DNA of 64,000 bases, taken from positions 124,001 to 188,000 of IMG/VR virus record IMGVR_UViG_3300015202_000004; one strand, written 5' to 3'. A model generated the notes under the pieces. It saw nothing but the letters and a program-made list of their open reading frames with translations, was not told the DNA's origin and searched no databases. Source of the DNA: a virus. Every line of letters begins with the position of its first letter. Within the stretch, counting starts at the first letter, position 1. Below are positions 44,860-52,625 of the stretch, in pieces. The translations under genes were made by a program, and so were the position numbers.

Positions 44860-45150
44860 TTACCAAACCTTACGTTTTGTTGGGTCAAAGAAATATACAG
44901 TCGGCGCAAATGTATAATTTGTGCCTGTTGTTGTGTTAGATATTACGCTGCCATATGATGTTGCGTTTTGTTCTGAAGCGCAATGATAGCAACTAGTTTT
45001 AACCTCTACAAGGCAGTATGCGCCTGGTGGTAGGCCATCATAATTTGAGGTATATCCTCTACCGCCACAATGGTAACATGGATATGCGCGAAAAGACGCC
45101 TGTCTATAACGACAGCACGCCAATTCACAAGGATGGTTATTATGGTACAT
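44860..45150 (-). CDS. Cys-rich small protein, 96 aa
   Basis: ATG 45150 after AAGGAGTAGTAA. CELACCRYRQ, PCYHCGGRGYTS and SCYHCASE are probable zinc ligands, the middle one DnaJ-like (CxxCxGxG). C-terminal half beta-rich. Downstream partner of 45161-46735. Confidence 0.65.
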   Translation of the reverse strand: MYHNNHPCELACCRYRQASFRAYPCYHCGGRGYTSNYDGLPPGAYCLVEVKTSCYHCASEQNATSYGSVISNTTTGTNYTFAPTVYFFDPTKRKVW

Positions 45151-45160
45151 TTACTACTCC

Positions 45161-46735
45161 TTAGTAGCGAAACCCATTCCGGCGACGACTGTTGTTTTCC
45201 CACAGCGCCTTGATTTGTGCGCCGATTGGGTCAGACACGAGTTCTGCAATCAATTCGTCTTTGGTGATTTCCTTGACAGGGGCATGGGCACCGGGCAATT
45301 GTTTGTTCAATTGGTCAGCAACACTCTTGGCATACGCCATGTGTTCTTCGGTAACGCTGCCGTTATTAAAGCAACGAATCTCTTGGACTTCCCACTTCTC
45401 GTTTTTCTTCGCTTCTTCCATTTTAATACGTTCGGCTTCAGAAAGTGACGACGGGTAATTGTTATTGTGATTATAACGGTTATTGTAGTCTTCGCGAATC
45501 GCAATGTACGCTAGGAATCCGCCCTTGTTCTCGGGAGTATGGTCTTCGTGGTAAAGCGCATGCGCTCGACCGTTGACCATGTTGTCTTCATAGCTACCGT
45601 AACGACTGATGCAGCACGAATACCAATCAGAAAGATTCGGGAAGGTCATGGAGTCGGCCCAAACCGTTTTGGGATTCCAAATGAAGTTGTTTTCTGGCGT
45701 CTTCTCGTCAATGACGTTCTTCAGCACCGGAGGTTTATATGTGCTATTTAGATGCTTCTTGTTTTGACGATAGATACTTTGGAACTTGACCGAATAATTT
45801 GCAGCCTTTTCAACTTCTTTTGCATTTAAAAGATTCAGGCCAACAATTTCGAGAGCATCCAAACCGGAGTTTGAAAGACTGTTCAGTGCAAGCGACATAC
45901 GTTCGGATTTGGGGCACCGTGCAAGATACTCTACGACCGCTTCAAAGTTTTCAGAATCGGTCCAATCATTATGCTTCAACATAAGTGATTCGTAGAATGT
46001 GCCGCGAACCTGAGTTACGAACGGACCCCATTGCTTCTTACTGCTCCAGCCACGCGAAACAAAATTCATCAAATCGTCAAACGTTAATTGGTTCCAGTAA
46101 CGAATGGAGTTAAGCTTCTCGGGGACTTCGCCATTCTCAACGTCCTTATGAACGCTATCTTTAACGTACCATTTGCCCTTGGTGCCATTGGTCTTCGCAC
46201 CCTTCTTCAGAAGAGCGGAAAGCCACCACTGGTAGTAGGACTTGATAGTTCCGATGGAAAAATTCTCAATCGAAACAACCTTCCAGAAATCATCTGGAAC
46301 ATTGCGCCACTTAAGCTTGCCACGGCTTTCCCACAGACCCGAAGACTTTAGCTTCTGAGCCATTAGAAGGGTAGCTTGGTCTACATATTCTCCCTTGCGA
46401 ATCTTATCGACCTGGGACTTTTGAATGATAAATTTTGATACCTGATTAATATCGGTATACTGTCCAGGGATGATGATACGGTCTTCTTGTGACTTATAAT
46501 AATAACGATAGCGTGGAACCAGTTCGATTACCAGTCCATTTGGATGCCCAAGGACGCGAAGACGACGACCTTGCTCAAGGTTATCTACTTCAAGAAGATT
46601 GACCTTGACGGTCTTCTCGCCAGCCTTGGTGTACTTGACTTCATCGACGGACGACGAATTGATACTGAAAGATTTCGTATCTAGTACAACCGGGACTTCG
46701 ACGGGGGCAGTGACTTCTTCAATCATTGTTGACAT
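45161..46735 (-). CDS. Large protein of unknown function, 524 aa
   Basis: Leaderless: ATG 46735 is 6 bases after TATAGT (an in-frame ATG at 46741 lies within the 6-base gap). Regions: acidic N-terminus, a beta-rich EQGRRLRVLGHPNGLVIELVPRYR segment, a long helical middle rich in Trp/Lys, and a C-terminal Asn-rich NNRYNHNNNY. I do not recognise the family. Strong promoter and size suggest an important early function. Confidence 0.75.
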   Translation of the reverse strand: MSTMIEEVTAPVEVPVVLDTKSFSINSSSVDEVKYTKAGEKTVKVNLLEVDNLEQGRRLRVLGHPNGLVIELVPRYRYYYKSQEDRIIIPGQYTDINQVSKFIIQKSQVDKIRKGEYVDQATLLMAQKLKSSGLWESRGKLKWRNVPDDFWKVVSIENFSIGTIKSYYQWWLSALLKKGAKTNGTKGKWYVKDSVHKDVENGEVPEKLNSIRYWNQLTFDDLMNFVSRGWSSKKQWGPFVTQVRGTFYESLMLKHNDWTDSENFEAVVEYLARCPKSERMSLALNSLSNSGLDALEIVGLNLLNAKEVEKAANYSVKFQSIYRQNKKHLNSTYKPPVLKNVIDEKTPENNFIWNPKTVWADSMTFPNLSDWYSCCISRYGSYEDNMVNGRAHALYHEDHTPENKGGFLAYIAIREDYNNRYNHNNNYPSSLSEAERIKMEEAKKNEKWEVQEIRCFNNGSVTEEHMAYAKSVADQLNKQLPGAHAPVKEITKDELIAELVSDPIGAQIKALWENNSRRRNGFRY

Positions 46736-46741
46736 GCACAC

Positions 46742-46770
46742 ACTATATCAAATCCGAACCTGGAAGTCAA
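46742..46770 (-). promoter_or_regulatory. Leaderless promoter of the 524-aa gene
   Basis: GGTATTGACT (-35 at 46765-46770), 17-bp spacer, TATAGT (46742-46747), TGA before the -10. Confidence 0.88.
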
Positions 46771-46839
46771 TACCCTACGGATATATTTTAAGTAATTGAT
46801 TTATTACCTTATATAGACGAATAAAGCGCAGGGTTGGTA

Positions 46840-46868
46840 TTGACAGAGCTACACTTTTATGTTACTAT
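46840..46868 (+). promoter_or_regulatory. Leaderless promoter of the HNH gene at 46875
   Basis: TTGGTATTGACA (-35 at 46840-46845), 17-bp spacer, TACTAT (46863-46868), 6 bases to ATG. Confidence 0.85.
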
Positions 46869-46874
46869 CACTAT

Positions 46875-47573
46875 ATGGCTAACCGAAGCCGAAGTGCGGC
46901 TAACAAAATGAGCGCGATATTAAGACGGGATGGCCCCTATTGTAGCCTGTGTGGTTATTATGTGGTAGGCATATCGCGAACGGTTGACCATATCGTAGAG
47001 AAGCGTAACGAAGGAGGCGATGAAATCGAAAACCTTCGGATGGCGCACCAGGCTTGCAACCAAGCTCGGGACTCTCATTATACCCTTGATAAAAATATGA
47101 CCATTGAATACCTCCAGGCACTTAAAGACCTGACGACGCGACTGAATGAATTGAACGCCCCATGGCGCTTCTTGAACGTTCCCGACAATGAGAAGCGTGA
47201 TTTTGAAATCGAAATTAAGGCCAACTCCAACGACTTTGACAAAATCAGTAACCTTGGCAAAATTATCACCGGAGAAATGAATCACCTTTGGGGTTCGTTT
47301 ATAAAAATATCGGTACTTAGTGATGATTCGGTATCCATCAGGACTCTACCTCTTGTTGAAAGCATTGAATTCTATCCAACGGACGTTCTTCGTAAAGGCA
47401 TTCAAATGTCAAACGAACAAAAGGGTAAAAGCGAGTTCGTTCGAGCGGTTCGACATATGCTTTGGACTTACTTGAATGAACATGAAAACGAAATTTACCG
47501 AAAAATTTCCCGTTCTGATATGTTTCGGAATGCAGAAGGAAATCTACTAAATCTTGCAGAAATAAATGCATAA
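46875..47573 (+). CDS. HNH endonuclease-domain protein with C-terminal extension
   Basis: 232 residues. N-terminal HNH: YCSLCGYYV...SRTVDHIVEKRNEGGDEIENLRMAHQACNQ (CxxC, DH, C ligands), close to McrA/standard HNH rather than the homing type seen elsewhere here. The C-terminal ~150 residues are unrecognised. It has its own standard promoter, unlike the homing HNH genes, so it may be a resident phage nuclease. Confidence 0.8.
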   Translation: MANRSRSAANKMSAILRRDGPYCSLCGYYVVGISRTVDHIVEKRNEGGDEIENLRMAHQACNQARDSHYTLDKNMTIEYLQALKDLTTRLNELNAPWRFLNVPDNEKRDFEIEIKANSNDFDKISNLGKIITGEMNHLWGSFIKISVLSDDSVSIRTLPLVESIEFYPTDVLRKGIQMSNEQKGKSEFVRAVRHMLWTYLNEHENEIYRKISRSDMFRNAEGNLLNLAEINA

Positions 47574-47590
47574 GAAAGGATGAAATATAT

Positions 47591-48058
47591 TTGAATTTAC
47601 TAACACAAGCAATCATCATGGCTGCGACGGCATTCGATGAAATGAATGACCGTAGTGGCAATCCCATGATACTACACGCCATGCGAGTATCAGCCCGTGG
47701 AAAAACGATTGACGAGCAAATTGTCGGCGCTTTACACGACTTGGTTGAAGATACTCCGATTACTTTAGAAAAATTATCCGAAGTTTTTCCACAGCATATT
47801 GTAGAGACAGTGGATAAACTTTCAAGGCGAGACGGTGAGACATACAAGGAATTTATCAAAAGAATCAGCGAACACGAACTGGCAACCCAGTGCAAGTTAA
47901 ATGATTTAGCGGATAATCTTGGACGAGTAAGCAACCTTCCACCCGATGAAGGCAATGGTCTAAAGAAAAGGTATTTGCAGGCTCGCGCTTCTCTTGGTCA
48001 AACTTTGACAGAAGAAGAATCAGCCTGGTTAAAAAAATTCCTTTACGGACTAAAATGA
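47591..48058 (+). CDS. HD hydrolase of SpoT/MESH1 type A
   Basis: About 155 residues. MILHAMRV (H), VGALHDLVEDTPIT (HD..ED) and CKLNDLADNLGRV (K/N-D) are the HD motifs of (p)ppGpp hydrolases. Size fits single-domain small alarmone hydrolases. Start is TTG 47591 after AAAGGATG, or the ATG at 47618 (less likely). Second member at 50250. Confidence 0.8.
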   Translation: MNLLTQAIIMAATAFDEMNDRSGNPMILHAMRVSARGKTIDEQIVGALHDLVEDTPITLEKLSEVFPQHIVETVDKLSRRDGETYKEFIKRISEHELATQCKLNDLADNLGRVSNLPPDEGNGLKKRYLQARASLGQTLTEEESAWLKKFLYGLK

Positions 48059-48090
48059 TAAAGACTCGTGTTTACGAGTCTTTATTTTAT
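48059..48090 (+). terminator. Terminator
   Basis: AAAGACTCG-TGTTTA-CGAGTCTTT followed by ATTTTAT. Confidence 0.85.
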
Positions 48091-48104
48091 AAAGAGATTA
48101 TGAT

Positions 48105-48443
48105 ATGGATATCAAGTTGTACGGAAACAATGTCAAGATAGGTATAGGGAAGTTCTTTAAGCCATTAGAAGAAAAATGGTTTGCACTTCCGTCGCCACTT
48201 CGGTTGGCTATGCTTAACTTTATGTCTTATTTTATAATCACAATCAATTTCAGAGCAGTTGCCGAAGCAAATTACCTTTGGACATTTATTACCGATATCA
48301 TACTCGCTTGCCTTGGCTTTACCGTATTGAAACATATTCAAGAAGCAAATAGTAAATTCGAAATGATTTGTTATGCCATCGGCGGAGCAATTGGAGCGCA
48401 AATAGCAATCTTTACTACTCTACATGCTTTATTAAAACATTAA
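48105..48443 (+). CDS. Membrane protein, 112 aa
   Basis: Three hydrophobic segments (about residues 35-50, 58-77 and 87-108). No family recognised. Converges with 48440-49147, overlapping by 4 bases. Confidence 0.65.
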   Translation: MDIKLYGNNVKIGIGKFFKPLEEKWFALPSPLRLAMLNFMSYFIITINFRAVAEANYLWTFITDIILACLGFTVLKHIQEANSKFEMICYAIGGAIGAQIAIFTTLHALLKH

Positions 48444-49147
48444 AGATTTTTATCAAAAGTAACTGATTTAAAAACATTTTTATTAGCGTCAGTAATTGGC
48501 GCTATTTTTACATTGGCAACTACATCAGAATTTTTTGTCTCAGAATCAAATTTTTCTTCTGGCTCATTTTTTAGATGAGTAAGATAATTATAAGAAGACT
48601 CAGTATATTGTGGTGAAATCATTGGCATTTTTCTTGCCCTCGCATTTGCATATCTCATGCTTAACTCCTGCATGTAACTTATTTCTGGCTCAGGTTCTGG
48701 TTCATAAACTTCTTCCTGTTGCTTCTCTTGTTTTTCGTTTGGTATAAAATCAACAGGATATATATGCCCAATTTGATATGGAGTAGGTTCATATGTTTGA
48801 TATGGTTCGATAGGGTCAACATTTATAAATCGGCGTCCAATACTTTGATACAATAAACTAGTTTGAATTGGATTAGCCATAGATTCAGCTAATGCTTGAC
48901 GCTCCGATTCTGTCGAAAGAGTCTGTTCAAGATTTATCAATCTTTGTTCTTGAGTTAAATCATTTCTTGGCCCAGGCATTCTCAAAATAGAATCAGCCAA
49001 TAAATGTCTAGCAGTTTCTGTATTTCTATATTCTGCTAAAATTCGTTCGCGTTCTTCTAAAGTCATAAGAAGGGCAGGTATTTTCCCAGGTTCTTCAGGC
49101 ATGATATATCTAATCCCTATGTTATCAAAATAAACTTTAAAAGACAT
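48440..49147 (-). CDS. Hypothetical protein, 235 aa
   Basis: ATG 49147 is 6 bases after a TATAAT (49154-49159), so probably leaderless; the frame opens earlier at 49201. Glu/Pro/Tyr-rich middle (YEPEPEPEISYM) and long charged helices; possibly a scaffold-like or disordered protein. No family recognised. Confidence 0.65.
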   Translation of the reverse strand: MSFKVYFDNIGIRYIMPEEPGKIPALLMTLEERERILAEYRNTETARHLLADSILRMPGPRNDLTQEQRLINLEQTLSTESERQALAESMANPIQTSLLYQSIGRRFINVDPIEPYQTYEPTPYQIGHIYPVDFIPNEKQEKQQEEVYEPEPEPEISYMQELSMRYANARARKMPMISPQYTESSYNYLTHLKNEPEEKFDSETKNSDVVANVKIAPITDANKNVFKSVTFDKNL

Positions 49148-49174
49148 GATAAGATTATAGCTTATGGACGCAAT

Positions 49175-49203
49175 ATTATACCACGTATATCTTTGATGCA
49201 CAA
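49175..49203 (-). promoter_or_regulatory. Upstream promoter of the 235-aa gene
   Basis: TTGTGC (49198-49203), 17-bp spacer, TATAAT (49175-49180), TGG before the -10. A second TATAAT at 49154-49159 lies closer to the ATG. Confidence 0.65.
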
Positions 49204-49245
49204 GCTACCTTCTAAAAGAGATTTCAAAAAAATTTTTAATAGGTA

Positions 49246-49274
49246 TTGACTTTCTATATTCGATGTGATATAAC
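49246..49274 (+). promoter_or_regulatory. Leaderless promoter of the DUF2786-like gene
   Basis: AGGTATTGACT (-35 at 49246-49251), 17-bp spacer, TATAAC (49269-49274), TGA before the -10, 6 bases to ATG. Confidence 0.88.
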
Positions 49275-49280
49275 TAGGGT

Positions 49281-50165
49281 ATGAAAGTTATCGACCAAAT
49301 CAAGCCCAAGGACTTTGATACGATTAGCCAACAGATTCACAAGCTGTCGGCATTGACCAACGACAATGCTACCAGTTCGGTTGAAGCCGCGAACTATGCC
49401 GCCATCATTCAGAAGCTGCTTTGGAAGCATAATTTAACGCTAGACCAACTCGCGCCCCGTGCCGATGGTCGCAAGAAATCCGCCGATTATAAGAAGGAAG
49501 ATTTTACACTCGGCGTTGTCGCAAACGACCTGAAGCAATGGAAGATTAATTTGTTCGGTGCAATTGCCGAGAATAACTTCTGCAAAGTCTACAACTACAC
49601 AAACAGTGAGTACGTCGTGGTCATTGGTGAAGATGACAATATTGTCGCAGTGAAGCAAATGTATGCATATCTCGAATACGAAATTCGTTCACTGGGACGA
49701 AATGCATATAAGGTGAATCCGAATCGCGCTTACCACTCACAAATGGAGGCTCGTGTTTGGAAAGGTTCCTTCCGTGACGGCGCAGTAGGCACCGTTCGTC
49801 AACGCCTTGCTGCACAACGTACCGAGGACATTGAAGAAACGAACGTTGAACATAAGAAAAAGATTGCCCTTGAAACCGGAGTCAACGAAGAAGTCGCAAT
49901 GGGCAACGCAGGTTCAGCCTTGGTAATTCAAAAAGACAAAGACATGATGGAAGCAGTTTACGAATTCTACCCTTCCCTGCGACCAACACCGCCGAGCGAA
50001 GATGAAGACGGCGGAACGGCCCAAGTCAAGTATAGCAAGCGTCGGGGTCGGCCTCGTGGTTCGGGCCAGTACAATAGGGCGGCGTACTGGCAGGGCGTCG
50101 AAGCAGGAAAATCGGTTAGACTTCAGAAGGAAGTTTCTGGTAGCCGAACGGCACTCAACAAGTAA
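49281..50165 (+). CDS. DUF2786-like protein with AT-hook
   Basis: 294 residues. N-terminal KLSALTNDNATSSVEAANYA...LWKHNLT is the DUF2786 helical region; the middle (ENNFCKVYNYTNSEYVVVIG) is the companion DUF7168-type domain. The C-terminus has a GRP AT-hook (KRRGRPRGSG), implying minor-groove DNA binding. Found in many phages, function unknown. Confidence 0.78.
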   Translation: MKVIDQIKPKDFDTISQQIHKLSALTNDNATSSVEAANYAAIIQKLLWKHNLTLDQLAPRADGRKKSADYKKEDFTLGVVANDLKQWKINLFGAIAENNFCKVYNYTNSEYVVVIGEDDNIVAVKQMYAYLEYEIRSLGRNAYKVNPNRAYHSQMEARVWKGSFRDGAVGTVRQRLAAQRTEDIEETNVEHKKKIALETGVNEEVAMGNAGSALVIQKDKDMMEAVYEFYPSLRPTPPSEDEDGGTAQVKYSKRRGRPRGSGQYNRAAYWQGVEAGKSVRLQKEVSGSRTALNK

Positions 50166-50168
50166 CTA

Positions 50169-50200
50169 AAAAGACCAGTCGGAAGACTGGTCATTTTTTT
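50169..50200 (+). terminator. Rho-independent terminator
   Basis: AAGACCAGTC-GGAA-GACTGGTC then ATTTTTTT. Confidence 0.92.
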
Positions 50201-50204
50201 GGTA

Positions 50205-50233
50205 TTGACATTCGTATAATTTTCTGCTACTAT
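50205..50233 (+). promoter_or_regulatory. Promoter of the second SpoT-like gene
   Basis: TTGGTATTGACA (-35 at 50205-50210), 17-bp spacer, TACTAT (50228-50233); this gene does have a ribosome site (GAGAGGAA). Confidence 0.88.
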
Positions 50234-50249
50234 AAACGAGAGGAATTAT

Positions 50250-50867
50250 ATGAAGCAAGACTATAACAAAATTAAAACGGCAATTCGATACTGGATGCAC
50301 GGACGCGATTATCATCTTGCACTAAAGGCTATGGAGTTTGGATTAAAGCATCATACAGGTTTTCGCAAAGATGGAATCACGCCGGAATTCCAACATCAAG
50401 TTTCGCAAGCTAATTTTGCTCGCACCCTTAACCTCATGTATCCAAATGAAACACTTGCAACGATTTTTCTGCATGATGTAGTAGAAGATTACGCCGTAAG
50501 CATCCATGAGATTGAACAAAAATTTGGTATCCAGGTTTCGAAAGCCGTTGAGCTAATGACGAATGCCTACCCGGATGGTACGCCAAAGCCAATTGAGATT
50601 TATTATGCAAATATGAGCAATGATGCAATCGCAAGCATTGCCAAGGGATGCGACCGTATGCATAATCACCAAAGTATGCCAGGCGTTTATGCGATTGAAA
50701 AAATGCTTCGAAAAATCAACGAAACGAACGAATATATTCTGCCTATGCTGAAAACTGCAAGGAAGACTTTCACCGAACAAGAACCAGCTTACATGAATAT
50801 TCGCCATATCTTGCAAATACAATCTGAAATGGTAGAAGCTATTTCGGATGTGCTAAAACGGTCATAA
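50250..50867 (+). CDS. HD hydrolase of SpoT/MESH1 type B
   Basis: 205 residues. EFQHQVSQANFARTL (H), IFLHDVVEDYAVS (HD..ED) and KGCDRMHNHQS (D/N) are alarmone-hydrolase HD motifs. Distinct from 47591. Two such enzymes suggest strong pressure to lower (p)ppGpp or a related nucleotide during infection. Confidence 0.82.
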   Translation: MKQDYNKIKTAIRYWMHGRDYHLALKAMEFGLKHHTGFRKDGITPEFQHQVSQANFARTLNLMYPNETLATIFLHDVVEDYAVSIHEIEQKFGIQVSKAVELMTNAYPDGTPKPIEIYYANMSNDAIASIAKGCDRMHNHQSMPGVYAIEKMLRKINETNEYILPMLKTARKTFTEQEPAYMNIRHILQIQSEMVEAISDVLKRS

Positions 50868-50882
50868 AAAACATTTGACCTA

Positions 50883-50911
50883 TTGACAAATCATTAATTA
50901 AATGGTATAAT
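50883..50911 (+). promoter_or_regulatory. Leaderless promoter of the ART-like gene
   Basis: TATTGACA (-35 at 50883-50888), 17-bp spacer, TATAAT (50906-50911), 6 bases to ATG 50918. The ATG at 50912 lies in that gap. Confidence 0.88.
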
Positions 50912-50917
50912 ATGCAC

Positions 50918-51622
50918 ATGAAGCTTTACCATGGCACCAGCATGCAAGCCTTACCAAAGATTTTAAAGAATGGAATCCGTCCTCGTAGCGAAGAAATCGT
51001 TGGTAATTGGGAAGAGTTTCCATCAAAAACTGGTTACGTTTATCTAACTGTCGCCTACGCTTTATATTTCGCAATCACGGCAACCAAGGAAGATAAGAAT
51101 GATGAAAGAAAATTTGTCATTGTAGAAATTGAAAGCGACCACCTGCGGCAGAATCGCTTGTGCCCCGACGAAGATTTTATCGGACAAGTGCGTTCGCACC
51201 AAGAAGAAATCAGTTTGAAGAAAGCGACCGAAGAATGCAATCCGCTTGACTATCGGACTCATTGGAAGCTTAGTTTAGAAAAAATGGGCAATTGTTGTTA
51301 CTACGGTAAGGTGCCAGTCACGGCAATCACCCGATACGCAATAATAGACACAAAAATTAACTGGAAACTGACCTTCCTTGGATTAGACCCAACCATCAGC
51401 ATTATGAATTTTCGATTAATGTCAAAAAAGTACACTTCCCTAATCAGCCATATTTTTGACGGCACAGAAATTTACGATGAACAAGCCTTGTTTCAGCCAT
51501 GGAAAGACATTGATGATGTGCCAGGTTTAGAATTTGCAAATAAAATGTTCGCAGATGCAAAAGCTTTTCAAAAAGAAATGCAAGACCTTCGTGGTTCAAG
51601 TATTCAAGTATTTAAGTATTGA
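50918..51622 (+). CDS. ADP-ribosyltransferase-like (KptA/DUF-type ART) protein
   Basis: 234 residues. MKLYHGTSMQALPKILKNGI, PSKTGYVYLTVAYALYFA and later a VIVEIES strand resemble ART-fold enzymes (H-Y/H motif HGTS, Y-x-x-A-x-x-FA) such as Tpt1/KptA or DarT relatives. NAD+ use and target (RNA 2'-phosphate, DNA or protein) are open. Macrodomain and NADAR genes in the window could reverse its product. Confidence 0.68.
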   Translation: MKLYHGTSMQALPKILKNGIRPRSEEIVGNWEEFPSKTGYVYLTVAYALYFAITATKEDKNDERKFVIVEIESDHLRQNRLCPDEDFIGQVRSHQEEISLKKATEECNPLDYRTHWKLSLEKMGNCCYYGKVPVTAITRYAIIDTKINWKLTFLGLDPTISIMNFRLMSKKYTSLISHIFDGTEIYDEQALFQPWKDIDDVPGLEFANKMFADAKAFQKEMQDLRGSSIQVFKY

Positions 51623-51627
51623 AGTGG

Positions 51628-51656
51628 TTGACGTAATTAATTAACTGTGGTATAAT
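51628..51656 (+). promoter_or_regulatory. Promoter of 51695 gene
   Basis: TTGACG (51628-51633), 17-bp spacer, TATAAT (51651-51656), TGTGG before the -10. Confidence 0.85.
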
Positions 51657-51694
51657 AAATAGGGAGTTATTAACGCAAAGAAAGGAAATTAATA

Positions 51695-51916
51695 ATGTAC
51701 GATATAGTGTATTTCTTTAAAACCATTGGAAAATACTGGTTTTATTACCCTATCATGGATAAAATTTCAGGAGTTAGGGAGCGTACTTACATGGAGCGAA
51801 ATCCCGAAGGTCGGATTACACCTGACACATGGGGAAACCCCAAGTATACCTTTACCCAGCAAGTTGTGCAAAAAGCTAAAATTTTAGGTATTGACTTAAG
51901 CAACAAAATATGGTAA
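51695..51916 (+). CDS. Hypothetical protein, 73 aa
   Basis: ATG after AAAGGAAATTAATA. Aromatic, basic; ends where the next promoter's -10 lies. No family recognised. Confidence 0.65.
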   Translation: MYDIVYFFKTIGKYWFYYPIMDKISGVRERTYMERNPEGRITPDTWGNPKYTFTQQVVQKAKILGIDLSNKIW

Positions 51917-51919
51917 CAT
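51891..51919 (+). promoter_or_regulatory. Leaderless promoter inside the 51695 gene
   Basis: AGGTATTGACT (-35 at 51891-51896), 17-bp spacer, TAACAT (51914-51919), 6 bases to ATG 51926. Confidence 0.8.
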
Positions 51920-51925
51920 GAAAAC

Positions 51926-52156
51926 ATGTTACCGAAAGGTTTTGAATATCGCCGAAAGAACAACAACATTTTCACTAGAAATAGTGCTAATGCTTGGTGG
52001 CTTTACTTCGATAATCAAAACACCTGGCTCTGTATCGTTTACACTGGCAGAGATTATCGCTACGAAATTGACCGACAAATCTGTTGCTATAGCAAATTAG
52101 AGCTAGCACAAGAAGAATTGATTCAAGACTACCTAGAATTTTGCCAAGATGATTGA
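51926..52156 (+). CDS. Leaderless hypothetical protein, 76 aa
   Basis: Contains NAWWLYFDNQNTWLCIVYTG, a beta-hairpin rich in Trp, and an acidic C-terminus. No family recognised. Confidence 0.68.
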   Translation: MLPKGFEYRRKNNNIFTRNSANAWWLYFDNQNTWLCIVYTGRDYRYEIDRQICCYSKLELAQEELIQDYLEFCQDD

Positions 52157-52167
52157 AAGGAGTACAA

Positions 52168-52257
52168 ATGCAAGAAGCCGGGAATACTGATGACGCCAAT
52201 CAAGCCATGTTTGATTCACCTATTAAACATACTGAGCAAGAGCAAAATGAGGTTTAA
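52168..52257 (+). CDS. Small acidic protein, 29 aa
   Basis: ATG 52168 after GAAAGGAGTACAA, a good ribosome site; TAA at 52255-52257 falls in the terminator hairpin. Hydrophilic, Gln/Glu/Asp-rich. Cotranscribed with 51926. Confidence 0.5.
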   Translation: MQEAGNTDDANQAMFDSPIKHTEQEQNEV

Positions 52258-52270
52258 AAACCTCTTTTTT
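52249..52270 (+). terminator. Rho-independent terminator
   Basis: GAGGTTT-AAA-AACCTC followed by TTTTTT. Confidence 0.88.
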
Positions 52271-52328
52271 GTTATATAAGTCAGCAAATAAGAATATCAT
52301 ACTTATATATTCTTTTAAGGGTCATCAA

Positions 52329-52577
52329 ATGATTAAAAATCCATTACAAATCGTCCCCAAGATAACAAAGTTGCCTACTCAGCATTCTTTTCCACTGATT
52401 TGGGAAATTAGAATTCATTTGGCAACTATCATATTGTTAAGTATCTTGTCTATCGTTTGTGTTTACAGCGGTTTATCTAGTGGCATTCCAATTGCCATTT
52501 TAGGTTCTGTCCCGGCTATGCTTTATGCATATCACGCCTGGTTTAAGATGGAAGAAATACTTAAGAAACTCCCTTAA
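52329..52577 (+). CDS. Small membrane protein, 82 aa
   Basis: ATG 52329 after AAGGGTCATCAA (an in-frame ATG at 52269 is in the terminator). Two membrane helices (about 30-48 and 53-70). Function unknown. Confidence 0.65.
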   Translation: MIKNPLQIVPKITKLPTQHSFPLIWEIRIHLATIILLSILSIVCVYSGLSSGIPIAILGSVPAMLYAYHAWFKMEEILKKLP

Positions 52578-52603
52578 CAGACTAGATGGCTTAGTACTAT
52601 AAT
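52574..52603 (+). promoter_or_regulatory. Promoter of the RNA ligase gene
   Basis: TTAACA (52574-52579), 18-bp spacer, TATAAT (52598-52603); AAAGGAAG ribosome site follows. Confidence 0.7.
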
Positions 52604-52625
52604 TATTTAGTTAAAGGAAGTAATT

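Noticed and set aside
44666-44866. Minus-strand frame with a hydrophobic start (66 codons)
   Set aside because: TTG start without spacing to a ribosome site; two-thirds runs antisense through a terminator and the ACP domain. The first 25 residues could be a real helix, but support is too thin.
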